Positions 28,532 through 37,265 of a stretch of 64,000 bases of DNA are shown piece after piece (positions within the stretch are counted from its first letter, which is position 1; each line of letters starts with the position of its first letter). The notes beneath the pieces were generated by a model. It saw nothing but the letters and a program-made list of their open reading frames with translations. It searched no databases and had not been told where the DNA came from. The stretch comes from CADEEN01 sp963706685 (GTDB lineage Bacteria; Pseudomonadota; Gammaproteobacteria; Burkholderiales; Burkholderiaceae_C): contig CAVPMY010000005.1 of the NCBI GenBank assembly GCA_963706685.1, positions 953,648 to 1,017,647 of the forward strand. The letters run 5' to 3'. Made by a program: the position numbers and the translations under genes.

Positions 28532-29818
28532 ATGAACAGATCGACCTTCCTCAGCACCCTCGTTGCCGCCGCCGCGCTGGCCGGCCTGCCCGCTGCCGCG
28601 CAGGCGCAGCAGACGGAGATCTCGTTTTTCTATCCGGTGGCGGTGGGCGGGCCGATCACCAAGCTGATCGACGAGTACGCAGCCGAATTCACCAAGGACA
28701 ACCCCGGCATCAAGGTCACGCCGATCTACGCCGGCAGCTACCAGGACACCATCGTCAAGGCGCTGACGGCGCACAAGTCGGGCACACCGCCGGTGACCTC
28801 GGTGGTGCTGTCGACCGACATGTTCACGCTGATCGACGAAGACGCGATCGTGCCGATCGACAACTTCGTCAAGACCGCCGACGACAAGGCCTGGCTCGGC
28901 AGCTTCTACAAGGCCTTCATGCTGAACAGCCGCAGCGGCGGCAAGACCTGGGGCATTCCGTTCCAGCGCTCGACCGTGGTCCTGTACTACAACAAGGAGC
29001 TGTTCAAGGCCGCCGGGCTGGACCCGAACAAGCCGCCGGCCACCTGGGCCGAAATGGCCGATGCCGCCAGGAAGCTCACCGTCAAGGACGCCTCGGGCAA
29101 CGTCACGCAGTACGGCGTGCAGATTCCGTCGAGCGGCTTTCCGTACTGGCTGTTCCAGGGCCTGGCGATCCAGAACGGCGTCGCGCTGGCCAACGACAGC
29201 GGCAACGCGGTCAGGTTCGACGACCCGGCCGTCATCGAGGCGCTGCAATACTGGATCGACCTGACCAAGCAGGGCGTGCACCCGCCGGGCATCGTCGAAT
29301 GGGGCACGACGCCGAAGGATTTCTTCGAAAAGAAGGTGGCGATGATGTGGACCACCACCGGCAACCTGACCAATGTGCGCAACAACGCCAAGTTCGATTT
29401 CGGCGTGGCGATGCTGCCGGCCGGCAAGCAACGCGGCTCGCCCACCGGCGGCGGCAATTTCTACATCTTCAAGAAGGCCACGCCGGCGCAGCAGGAAGCG
29501 GCCTTCAAGTTCGCCCAATGGATGACGCAGCCCGAGCGCGCCGCCAAGTGGAGCATGGACACCGGCTACGTGGCCACCAGCGAGGCGGCGTACAACACCG
29601 CGGCGTTGAAGAAATACGGCACCGAGTTCCCGCCGGCGCTGGTTGCGCGCGACCAGTTGCCCTACGCCCTGGCCGAGTTCTCGACGCACGACAACCAGCG
29701 CGTCACCAAGGCGCTCAACGACGGCCTGCAGGCCGCGCTGACGGGCACCAAGACCGCGGCCGCGGCGATGAAGGATGCCCAGGCCGAGGCCGATCGCGTG
29801 CTGCGCAGCTACAAGTGA
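28532..29818 (+). CDS. Periplasmic solute-binding protein, UgpB-like
   Basis: A 428-residue family 1 extracellular binding protein with an AGGAGA ribosome site. Signal peptide MNRSTFLSTLVAAAALAGLP, cleavage near AQAQQ. The segment STVVLYYNKELFKAAGLDPN and NLTNVRNNAKFDFGVAMLPA resemble the sn-glycerol-3-phosphate binding protein UgpB (VLYYNKDAFKKAGLDPE; ANIREYAKFNYGVGMMP). It lies 34 bp after the ATPase gene and 29 bp before the first permease. Substrate is inferred only. Confidence 0.88.
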   Translation: MNRSTFLSTLVAAAALAGLPAAAQAQQTEISFFYPVAVGGPITKLIDEYAAEFTKDNPGIKVTPIYAGSYQDTIVKALTAHKSGTPPVTSVVLSTDMFTLIDEDAIVPIDNFVKTADDKAWLGSFYKAFMLNSRSGGKTWGIPFQRSTVVLYYNKELFKAAGLDPNKPPATWAEMADAARKLTVKDASGNVTQYGVQIPSSGFPYWLFQGLAIQNGVALANDSGNAVRFDDPAVIEALQYWIDLTKQGVHPPGIVEWGTTPKDFFEKKVAMMWTTTGNLTNVRNNAKFDFGVAMLPAGKQRGSPTGGGNFYIFKKATPAQQEAAFKFAQWMTQPERAAKWSMDTGYVATSEAAYNTAALKKYGTEFPPALVARDQLPYALAEFSTHDNQRVTKALNDGLQAALTGTKTAAAAMKDAQAEADRVLRSYK

Positions 29819-29847
29819 TGCACCGACGTGAGTGTGCGTAGCGCGCA

Positions 29848-30733
29848 ATGAGCTCCCGGCTGTCCGGCAGCACGGCGGTCCACGCCTATCTGCTGCTGCT
29901 GCCGGCATTCGTGCTGCTGGTCGCGTTCACGCATTACCCGGCCGTCGCCTCGCTGATCGACAGCTTCCTGTCCACGCCCCGCGGCTCGCGCCCTTCGGTG
30001 TGGGTCGGGCTGGCGAACTACCGGGAGATGGTCGAACGACCCGGTGTTCTGGAAGGCGGCGACGAACAACCTGTGGTTCGCGCTGGCGACGATTCCGCTG
30101 TCGATCGGGCTGGCGCTGGTGATGGCGCTGTGGGTCAACGAGCGCATGGCAGGACGCGGCTTCCTGCGCATGGCCTACTTCACGCCGACGGTCTTGCCGA
30201 TGGTGGCGGTGGCCAACATCTGGCTGTTCTTCTACACCCCGGGCTACGGCCTGTTGGAGCAGATCACCGGCTGGTTCGGCCTGCCCTCGCACAACTGGCT
30301 CGGTGACCAGCGCACGGCACTCGGCGCGGTGACCGTGGTCGCGGTGTGGAAGGAGGCCGGGTTCTTCATGATCTTCTATCTGGCCGCGCTGCAGAGCCTG
30401 AACCCGAGCCTGCGCGAGGCCGCAGCCATCGAAGGGGCGTCGCGCTGGTATTTCTTCAGGCGCGTGTTGTGGCCGCTGCTGATGCCGACGACGTTGTTCG
30501 TGATGGTCAACGCCGTCATCAACGCCGTGCGCATGGTCGACCACATCGTCGTGCTGACGCGCGGCGGCCCCGACAACGCCTCGACGCTGCTGCTCTACCA
30601 CCTCTACGAGGTCGGCTTCAAGTTCTGGGACACCGGCTACGCCGCGGCGCTGACGATGGTCCTGCTGGCGGTGCTGGCCACGGTGGCGTTGCTGCAGTTC
30701 TTCGTGCTCGACCGCAGCGTGCACTACAAGTGA
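29848..30733 (+). pseudogene. ABC importer permease, UgpA-like, one-base frameshift
   Basis: The first inner-membrane permease of the operon. It begins MSSRLSGSTAVHAYLLLLP and has six helices across two frames. A single extra C at about 30,037 (GTCGAA-C-GACCCG) shifts the frame; without it the text reads ..REMVEDPVFWKAATN.. and gives about 294 residues. The coupling motif EAAAIEGASRWYFFRRVLWP is intact. Likely a sequencing artefact rather than a dead gene, since the rest is well conserved. Confidence 0.88.
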
Positions 30734-31562
30734 ACAAGCCGTCGCGGCTGATCTACAACGACCCCGGCTGGATCGACACGCTGGCCGCCTGGGCGCTGGC
30801 GCTGCTGTGGATCCTGCCGCTGGCCTACGCGGTCTGGACGGCCTTCCACCCGGCGCGCCTATGCAACGCGCTTCGAACTGCTGGCACCGCTGACGCTGGA
30901 CAACTTCGCGCGGGCCTGGACCGCGGCGCCGTTTGCGCGCTACTTCGTCAACACCATCATGCTGGTGGCGATGATCCTGGCCTGCCAGCTGGTGCTGAGC
31001 ACGCTGGCCGCCTATCGCCTTCGCGCGCTACACGTTCTTCGGCAAGAACATCCTGTTCGCGCTGGTGCTGGTGCAGTTGATGGTCATGCCCGACATCCTG
31101 CTGGTCGAGAACTACAAGACCATGGCCCGCCTCGGCCTGGTCGACACGCTGTTGGCCATCGGCCTGCCGTATTTCGCCTCGGCGTTCGCCATCTTCCTGC
31201 TGCGCCAGACCTTCATGGGCATTCCCAAGGAGCTCGACGAAGCGGCGCGCATCGAGGGCGCCAGCGCGCTGCAGATCCTGTGGCGCGTCTACGTGCCGCT
31301 GGCGCGGCCGGTCTACACCGCCTTCGCGCTGGTCTCGGTGAGCTTTCACTGGAACAACTTCCTCTGGCCGCTGATCATCACCAACAGCGTCAGCGCGCGC
31401 CCGCTCACCGTCGGCCTGCAGGTCTTCTCGTCGACCGACCAGGGCATCGACTGGTCGATCATCACCGCGGCCACGCTGATGAGCTCGGCCCCGCTGCTGA
31501 TCGCCTTCCTGCTCTTCCAGCGCCAGTTCGTGCAGAGCTTCATGCGCGCGGGCATCAAGTAG
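30730..31562 (+). pseudogene. ABC importer permease, UgpE-like, two one-base frameshifts
   Basis: The second permease. It starts with GTG at 30,730, overlapping the previous stop as GTGA. Extra C bases at about 30,856 and 31,016 break it; removing both gives a 276-residue protein with six helices and the coupling motif ELDEAARIEGASALQILWRV, ending FVQSFMRAGIK. The corrected text is PAAYATRF after the first and AAYAFARYTFFGKN after the second. Both insertions are a C before GCC, as in the first permease. Confidence 0.88.
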
Positions 31563-31581
31563 ACGCGGCGAACGCTTCGAC

Positions 31582-31601
31582 GCCGCCGCAACAGCGGCGG
31601 C
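31582..31601. terminator. Hairpin between convergent importer operon and alsS
   Basis: An 8-bp stem GCCGCCGC / GCGGCGGC with an AACA loop lies between convergent gene ends and could serve both. Only a short T pair follows, so it is a moderate candidate. Confidence 0.5.
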
Positions 31602-31623
31602 TTGCGTGTTGGCCAGTGGAAAG

Positions 31624-33255
31624 TCAGAGCGGCGAGGTCATCGCCGCCAGCCGTTCGGTCAGCAACATGTTCTCCCGGTAGTCGACCGGACAGTCGATCA
31701 GCACCACGGTGTCCATCGCCAACGCGCGTTTGAGCGTCGGCAAGAGATCCTCGGTGCGCTCGACGCGCAGGCCCTGGGCGCCGAAGCTCTCGGCGTACTT
31801 GACGAAGTCCGGATTCTTGAACTCGATGTGGCTCACGCGGCCGAAGTGGCGCTTCTGGTGCCAGGCGATCAGGCCGTACTCGGCGTCGTTCCAGATCAGC
31901 ACGACGAACGGCGCCTTCATGCGCAGCGCCGTTTCGATCTCCTGCGAGTTCATCATGAAGCCGGCGTCGCCGGTGACAGCCACCACCTTGCGCTGCGGGT
32001 AGGCCAGCTTGGCCGCCAAGGCGCCGGGCACGGCGATGCCCATCGCCGCGAAGCCGTTCGAGATGATGCAGGTGTTGGGCTGTTCGGCGCGGTAGTTGCG
32101 CGACATCCACATCTTGTGCGCGCCGACGTCGCAGATCACGATGTCCTCGGGCGCCAGCGCCTCGCGCAGGTCCCAGACGATGCGCTGCGGCTTGACCGGA
32201 AAGCCCTGGTCGTTGGCGTGAGCAGCGCGGTCGGCCTCGATGGCTCGTCGCACGGCGGCGAACGGCGCTTCGGCCTGCGGCTTGGCGGCCTTCGCGATGG
32301 CGTCCAGCGAGCTGGCGATGTCGCCCGGCACGCCGGTGTCGACGCCGTAATGCGCATCGACCTCGGCCGGCAGCGCGCTGACGTGGATCAGGTGCTTGTC
32401 GGCGCCGGGGTTCCAGCGCTCCGGCGGATACTCGACCATGTCGTAGCCGACACAGATGATCAGGTCGGCGGCCTCGAAGGCGAACCAGGGCAGGTCGCGC
32501 GCACTCAGGCCGATCGTCGCCAGCGACAGCGGATGGCTGAACGGCAGCACGCCCTTGGCCATGAAGGTGTTGGCCACCGGGATCTTCAGCGTCTCGGCGA
32601 AGCGCACCAGGGCCGGCGAGGCATCGAAGCGGATGACGCCGTTGCCGGCCAGGATGACCGGCCGCTTGGCTTGCGAGATGGCCGCCGCGGCCTGCTCGAT
32701 CTTGTGCGCCGGCGCCACCGGCGAGGCCGGCGTCTGCACCTTGATCGGCAGTGCATCGGTGTCCATCGCCGCGATGTTCTCGGGAAAGTCGATGAAGGCG
32801 CCGCCGGGCTTGTCGGTCTGCGCCACCTTGAAAGCCTTGCGCACGATCTCCGGCACGATCTCGGGCTCGAGGATCTGCGCCGCGTACTTGGTGATCGGCT
32901 GGAACAGGTTGACCAGATCGAGGATCTGGTGGCTCTCCTTGTGCAGCCGCGTCGTCGCGCCCTGGCCGGCGATGGCGACGATCGGTGCGCGGTCCATGTT
33001 GGCGTCGGCGACGCCGGTGATGAGGTTGGTCGCACCCGGCCCCAGCGTGGCCAGGCAGACGCCGGCGCGGCCGGTCAGCCTTCCGTAGACATCGGCCATG
33101 AAGGCCGCGCCCTGCTCGTGGTGGGTGGTGACGAAGGTGATCGGGCTGCCCAGCAGCGCGTCCATCAGATCGATGTTCTCTTCGCCGGGGATGCCGAAGA
33201 TGTACTCGACGCCCTCGTTTTCGAGGCACTTCACGAACAGTTCGGCGGACTTCAT
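31624..33255 (-). CDS. Acetolactate synthase, catabolic AlsS type
   Basis: A 543-residue thiamine-diphosphate enzyme that condenses two pyruvates to acetolactate. It begins MKSAELFVKCLENEGVEYIF. Catalytic Glu is in THHEQGAAFMADVYGR; the central domain and the diphosphate-binding VTGDAGFMMNSQEIETALR with the following IWNDAEYGLI close the enzyme. No separate regulatory subunit gene is nearby, which fits the single-subunit catabolic form. It could instead be another pyruvate/oxo-acid enzyme of the same family. It is convergent with the importer operon. Confidence 0.82.
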   Translation of the reverse strand: MKSAELFVKCLENEGVEYIFGIPGEENIDLMDALLGSPITFVTTHHEQGAAFMADVYGRLTGRAGVCLATLGPGATNLITGVADANMDRAPIVAIAGQGATTRLHKESHQILDLVNLFQPITKYAAQILEPEIVPEIVRKAFKVAQTDKPGGAFIDFPENIAAMDTDALPIKVQTPASPVAPAHKIEQAAAAISQAKRPVILAGNGVIRFDASPALVRFAETLKIPVANTFMAKGVLPFSHPLSLATIGLSARDLPWFAFEAADLIICVGYDMVEYPPERWNPGADKHLIHVSALPAEVDAHYGVDTGVPGDIASSLDAIAKAAKPQAEAPFAAVRRAIEADRAAHANDQGFPVKPQRIVWDLREALAPEDIVICDVGAHKMWMSRNYRAEQPNTCIISNGFAAMGIAVPGALAAKLAYPQRKVVAVTGDAGFMMNSQEIETALRMKAPFVVLIWNDAEYGLIAWHQKRHFGRVSHIEFKNPDFVKYAESFGAQGLRVERTEDLLPTLKRALAMDTVVLIDCPVDYRENMLLTERLAAMTSPL

Positions 33256-33375
33256 GCGGGGGCTCCTGGGCTTGTAGGCGCGTCCATCGTAGCCCGCTGC
33301 GTGGGCGCCGCGTGGGCCCTGGCGCGCCATGCATCGCCGACTCACAATCGCAGCCGCACGACGAGGAGAGCCGCC

Positions 33376-35124
33376 ATGGTGACCCGCAAGATCGCTGCCG
33401 CGCAGCGCGGCGTGGCCTATGCCGCCTGCGACGCGGCGGCCCACCGTCGCGCACCCAAGGCGCGCTGGCGCGCCGGTGGCGGCGCGGCCGACATGCTGCG
33501 CGGCCCGTTCCTGGCGCCGGGCACGCTGACCCGCGCCGAGCGGCTGCGCCTGCTCGACGGCATCGGGCGCGTGCTCGAAGGCGTGTACACGCACCTGCCG
33601 CTCAAGCGCGCGCGCTACGGCATCGACCCGCTGCAGCGCCTGCGCATCCTGCGCGCGCAGGTCGACGCGCTCTCCGACCAAGCCTTTCACCTCGACCTCG
33701 CCGACACCATCGCGCGCCTGCGCGACGCCCACACCGCCTACACCGGGCCGCGCACGCTCGAAGACACGACCGCGGTGCTGCCGTTGCAGATAGAGATGTA
33801 CGGCCCGCCCGACGACGCGCGCTACCTCGTCACCAAGGTGGTCCGCAACCAGCAGCGCCTGGCGGCGAGCTTCAAGTCGGGCGTATCGATCGAGTCATGG
33901 AACGGCGTGCCGATCGATCGCGCGGTGCAGCGCTGGAGCGAAACCGCCTGGGGCGGCCGGCCCGACAGCCAGCGTGTGGCGGCGCTGCAGACGATGACGA
34001 TGCGACCGCTGCGCTACGGCCCGCCGCCCGACGAGCATTGGGTGATCGTCGGCTACCGTGCCGTCGATGCGAACGGCCGACCCAAGGGCGCGCTGCTCGA
34101 GCAGCGCATGGACTGGCACATCGTGCAGCCGTCGCGCGTGCCCGGCGCCCGATCCAGCGGCGGCGCGGCACGTCGTCGCGCGGCGCGTGCCCGTGCACCG
34201 GCGCTGCGGCGCGCGGTCAACCCGGCGGCCGAGGCCACGCGGCGCGCCCGCATGCTGATGTTCGCGCCGCAGGCGCTGATGCGGCGCACGGCATCGCGCG
34301 CCCGCAATGCGCGGGTCTCGCAGTTGCCGGACTTCTTCAAGGTCGAGTCGGTGCCCACAGCGCACGGTGCGGTGCCGCTGCTGCGCCTCTACAGCTTCGA
34401 CATCGACGACGACGAGGCCTTCATCGCCGAGCTGTTGCGCCTGCTGCCGCTGCTGTCGCCCGACGGCCTGGTCATCGATATCCGCGACAACCCGGGCGGC
34501 AACATCTGGGCCGCCGAGCGCGCGCTGCAACTCTTCAGCAGCCGGCCGATCACGACCACCCGCTTTTCAGTGCTGGCCACGCCGTTCACGCGCCTGGCCG
34601 CGGCCACCGCCGGCCTGGGCCGCGACGAGCTGGCGCCGTGGCGGCCATCGCTCGAAGCCGCGGTGCGCAACGGCGAGCTGTACTCGCGCGCGCTGCCGAT
34701 CACACCGCCCGAGGTGGCCAACGCCATCGGCCGCGTCTACCCCGGCCCGGTGCTGCTGGTGGTCAATGCCAACACCTATTCGTCGGGCGACCTGTTCACC
34801 GCCGGCTTCATCGACAACGCCATCGGGCCGGTGATCTGCGTCGGCCTGGCCAGCGCCGGCGGCGGCGCCAACGTGCTCGACTACGACGACATCGTGGCCG
34901 CATTGGCGGACACGCCGCAGGCCTTGCCCAAGCTGCCCGACGGCATCGGCCTGTCGCTGGCCTTCCGCCGCGCCACGCGCAGCGGCCCGAGCGAAGGCCT
35001 GCCGATCGAGGACGTCGGCGTCGAGGGCGACGAGCAGTACGCGATGACGCGCGACGACGTGCTGTTCGGCAACCGCGACCTGTACGCGCGCTGCGCGGCG
35101 ACGCTGGCGAAATTGCGCGGTTGA
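33376..35124 (+). CDS. S41-family peptidase-like protein
   Basis: A 582-residue protein preceded by a GAGGAG ribosome site. The C-terminal half has the tail-specific-protease core: DGLVIDIRDNPGGN and, further on, NANTYSSGDLFTAGFIDN, where Ser of SSGD fits the S41 nucleophile. The middle contains an Arg/Ala-rich low-complexity insert (about residues 257-300) that looks disordered. No signal peptide is apparent, unlike typical S41 proteases. A substrate cannot be inferred. Confidence 0.75.
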   Translation: MVTRKIAAAQRGVAYAACDAAAHRRAPKARWRAGGGAADMLRGPFLAPGTLTRAERLRLLDGIGRVLEGVYTHLPLKRARYGIDPLQRLRILRAQVDALSDQAFHLDLADTIARLRDAHTAYTGPRTLEDTTAVLPLQIEMYGPPDDARYLVTKVVRNQQRLAASFKSGVSIESWNGVPIDRAVQRWSETAWGGRPDSQRVAALQTMTMRPLRYGPPPDEHWVIVGYRAVDANGRPKGALLEQRMDWHIVQPSRVPGARSSGGAARRRAARARAPALRRAVNPAAEATRRARMLMFAPQALMRRTASRARNARVSQLPDFFKVESVPTAHGAVPLLRLYSFDIDDDEAFIAELLRLLPLLSPDGLVIDIRDNPGGNIWAAERALQLFSSRPITTTRFSVLATPFTRLAAATAGLGRDELAPWRPSLEAAVRNGELYSRALPITPPEVANAIGRVYPGPVLLVVNANTYSSGDLFTAGFIDNAIGPVICVGLASAGGGANVLDYDDIVAALADTPQALPKLPDGIGLSLAFRRATRSGPSEGLPIEDVGVEGDEQYAMTRDDVLFGNRDLYARCAATLAKLRG

Positions 35125-35156
35125 CGCCACTGTCACAAGCACCCAGGAAGGAGAGC

Positions 35157-35237
35157 ATGCAACCCGAAGAGCACAAGGCTGCGGACCGCATGCACGAACA
35201 GATTCTCCGTGCACTCGACGAGCCGGACAACAAATGA
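35157..35237 (+). CDS. Possible 26-residue peptide after the S41 gene
   Basis: A short ORF (MQPEEHKAADRMHEQILRAL then DEPDNK) with an AGGAAGGAGA ribosome site 6-8 bp before the ATG and a spacing of 32 bp from the S41 stop. It is strongly charged. The good ribosome site is the main support; there is no family match. Confidence 0.35.
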   Translation: MQPEEHKAADRMHEQILRALDEPDNK

Positions 35238-35288
35238 ACTGGCGGCACACCCAAGCGCGTGACTCCGCCGCCCACGCGTTGAGCGCCC

Positions 35289-36107
35289 TCACACCAGCGC
35301 GCGCAGTGCCGCCTGCGTTGCCGCATCGGCCGGGTAGAACAGCTCCACCGTCAGCTCGGCCAGCGTGACATCGCGCGGCGAGCCGAAGGTCGCCAGCGTG
35401 GTAAACAGCGACAGGCGGTGGCCGAAGAGGTCGAGCACGCACGGCACCAGCAGCGCCTGGTGCGACGCGGATGGCGGCGCCGGGCGTGCCAGCAGCGCCT
35501 GCACGTTGGGATAGGCGCTCACCTCCTCGAGCAGCGCCGAGGCCTGGGCGTCTAGCGTGGCGTCGGCCAGGCGCTGCAGCTCGCGCAGCATGTGGCGGCC
35601 CCAGTCGTCGAAGTTGGCGGTGACCGCGGCAATGCCGCGCGGGTGCAGGCCGAGGCGGAAGATGTTGTGCGGCAACGTGAGCAATTCCGGCGGCACGATC
35701 GACACCAGGCGATTGGCCGTAGCGTTGGCGACGACGATGTTCCAGTGGCGATCGAGCGCGACGCCGGGGTACGGGTCGTGCGCGTCGAGCACGCGCGTGA
35801 TGGCCTGCTGCATCGCCGCCATCGCTGGCGCGTCCAGGCTGGTCTGCGGATAGCGCGGCGCGAAACCGGCCGCAAGCAGCAGCTGGTTGCGCTCGCGCAG
35901 CGGCATGTCGAGCACTTCGGCCAGCGCCACCAGCATCTCGGCGCTGGCGCGGGCGCGCCCGGTCTCGATGAAGCTGAGGTGGCGCGACGACACGCCGGCG
36001 CGCAGGCCGACCTCGAGCTGCGACAGCCGGCGCTTGGCGCGCCAGGCGCGCAGCAGTTCGCCGACGGAGATGGCCGCTTCGCTCGCCGCGTGCTCGATGG
36101 CTTGCAT
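35289..36107 (-). CDS. XRE-family transcriptional regulator with MmyB-like domain
   Basis: A 272-residue regulator. The N-terminal helix-turn-helix (RRLSQLEVGLRAGVSSRHLS, about residues 22-42, then FIETGRARAS) is of the XRE/Cro type. The rest (PGVALDRHWNIVVANATAN onward) matches the MmyB-like ligand-binding fold found in related regulators. The start MQAIEHAASEA is chosen because it places the HTH near the N-terminus. Its targets are unknown; it is convergent to the S41 gene. Confidence 0.82.
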   Translation of the reverse strand: MQAIEHAASEAAISVGELLRAWRAKRRLSQLEVGLRAGVSSRHLSFIETGRARASAEMLVALAEVLDMPLRERNQLLLAAGFAPRYPQTSLDAPAMAAMQQAITRVLDAHDPYPGVALDRHWNIVVANATANRLVSIVPPELLTLPHNIFRLGLHPRGIAAVTANFDDWGRHMLRELQRLADATLDAQASALLEEVSAYPNVQALLARPAPPSASHQALLVPCVLDLFGHRLSLFTTLATFGSPRDVTLAELTVELFYPADAATQAALRALV

Positions 36108-36130
36108 GGCGCCAACTGTATGCCGCGCAA

Positions 36131-36508
36131 TCAGGACGCCGGCCGCCACCGGTGCACGATGCCGCCGATGACCAGGCCCGCCAGCGCGCCGACATCGACC
36201 GCGACCACGCGCACGATCTGCGGGTTGAGCTCGCCTGCGAGCATCGCCAGCACGAGAAACGACAACACGCTGATCGACCCTGCCAGCAGCGCGGCGGCAT
36301 GCCATGCCGGCAGGAATGCCGCACGCAGCATGAAGGCACCCAGCAGCCCGAACAGCAGCGCCCGATGCTGCATCAGCAGCGCGAGGGCCGGCTCGTCTGT
36401 CGCCACGCCGTACAGCGCGACCAGGCGCTCACCGCCCAGCACGCCGGACAATGGCAGTAGGTGAATCACGCCCACCAGCGCCAGCACGATCGGAACGACG
36501 AAACGCAT
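36131..36508 (-). CDS. Small four-helix membrane protein
   Basis: A 125-residue hydrophobic protein starting MRFVVPIVLALVGVIHLLPL with about four membrane helices. It resembles a family of short proteobacterial membrane proteins often mislabelled in databases. A longer start would use TTG. It lies 23 bp upstream of the XRE gene and 15 bp after the AtpE-like gene. No catalytic motif is seen. Confidence 0.65.
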   Translation of the reverse strand: MRFVVPIVLALVGVIHLLPLSGVLGGERLVALYGVATDEPALALLMQHRALLFGLLGAFMLRAAFLPAWHAAALLAGSISVLSFLVLAMLAGELNPQIVRVVAVDVGALAGLVIGGIVHRWRPAS

Positions 36509-36523
36509 GTCCAAGACCTCCCC

Positions 36524-36763
36524 TCACTGAAACGGGTTGGCCGTAGCAAACCACAGGCCGATGCCGGTGGCGATGATGAAGGCGCCGTCAGTGACGCCCA
36601 CGGCCAGGAAGTACTTGATCTGCAGCTCGCTCGCGAGCAAGGGCTGGCGCGCCACGCCTTCGAGAAGCTTCATCGACGCCAGGCCGATGCCGATGCACGA
36701 TCCACACGCGGGGATGCCGATCACGAGCGCGACGGCCAGCGGGAGAATGTCTATGTGCGCCAT
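36524..36763 (-). CDS. Orphan F-type ATP synthase subunit c-like protein
   Basis: A 79-residue two-helix proteolipid. Helix 1 has the Gly-rich IPACGSCIGIGLASM; the polar loop has ARQP, the conserved Arg-Gln-Pro; helix 2 has GVTDGAFIIATGIGLWF, where Asp is the ion-carrying carboxylate. These are clear subunit c features. The next gene downstream is a membrane protein instead of subunit b, so this is not part of a normal atp operon as far as is visible; upstream genes are lost at the chimeric junction. Confidence 0.75.
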   Translation of the reverse strand: MAHIDILPLAVALVIGIPACGSCIGIGLASMKLLEGVARQPLLASELQIKYFLAVGVTDGAFIIATGIGLWFATANPFQ

Positions 36764-36809
36764 GGGGGTACTGTGACGCGCGCCGTTCATGCTGTCGATT
36801 ACCTCGCAG

Positions 36810-36830
36810 GTAGCGTCGGCGTAGGGTATT
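36810..36830. other. Chimeric junction between Burkholderiales and Bacteroidetes DNA
   Basis: Left of about 36,820 the DNA is GC-rich host-type; right of about 36,826 it reads in frame into a Bacteroidetes glycosyltransferase (GIYWPYFDLHFKERK). There is no repeat, tRNA or integrase at the boundary, and the glycosyltransferase is beheaded. This reads as an assembly join. Confidence 0.85.
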
Positions 36831-37163
36831 TACTGGCCTTATTTTGACCTTCACTTTAAGGAGAGAAAACTATCCGGTTGTAACTGGGGAATTCAAAAAG
36901 AAGACCTGTTGAGTGTAAACGGCTTTGATGAAGATTATGTGCGTCCGGGAGTGGGCGAGGACCACGATATTGAGTGGCGCCTGAAAGCAAAGGGCCTCAA
37001 AATGAAATCCATCAAGAACAAAGCCATCGTGTATCATCTCTATCATCCTAAGAATTCCACAGGAGACGATGCCCGCTTTAACAATGCATTGATGGAACAA
37101 AAAAAGCAGGCCCGGCATACAGCCTGTTTAAACGGACTCAAAAAGCTTATCCCCCGGCCATAA
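36825..37163 (+). CDS. Glycosyltransferase family 2, C-terminal fragment
   Basis: Only the last 112 residues are present. Frame evidence runs back to about 36,825 (GIYWPYFDLHFKERK, then GCNWGIQKEDLL), and the region VNGFDEDYVRPGVGEDHDIE is the conserved acceptor-side motif of galactosyl-type GT2 proteins, where the ED residues are catalytic. KNKAIVYHLYHPKNS then gives the usual end. The 5' part is missing because of the junction. Composition is that of the Bacteroidetes part. Confidence 0.75.
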   Translation, partial: GIYWPYFDLHFKERKLSGCNWGIQKEDLLSVNGFDEDYVRPGVGEDHDIEWRLKAKGLKMKSIKNKAIVYHLYHPKNSTGDDARFNNALMEQKKQARHTACLNGLKKLIPRP

Positions 37164-37265
37164 AAAGATAAGTTAAAAAAGGCCCTTTCTTCCGCCAGTT
37201 ATCAGAAATGTCTTAACTTTCGTTGAACAGATCCAACGATTGCTGCTAAATTAATTCTACGTCTT

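Noticed and set aside
36800..36850. Horizontal transfer island boundary
   Set aside because: No integrase, tRNA or direct repeat is visible, and the composition shift persists to the window end; chimera is simpler.
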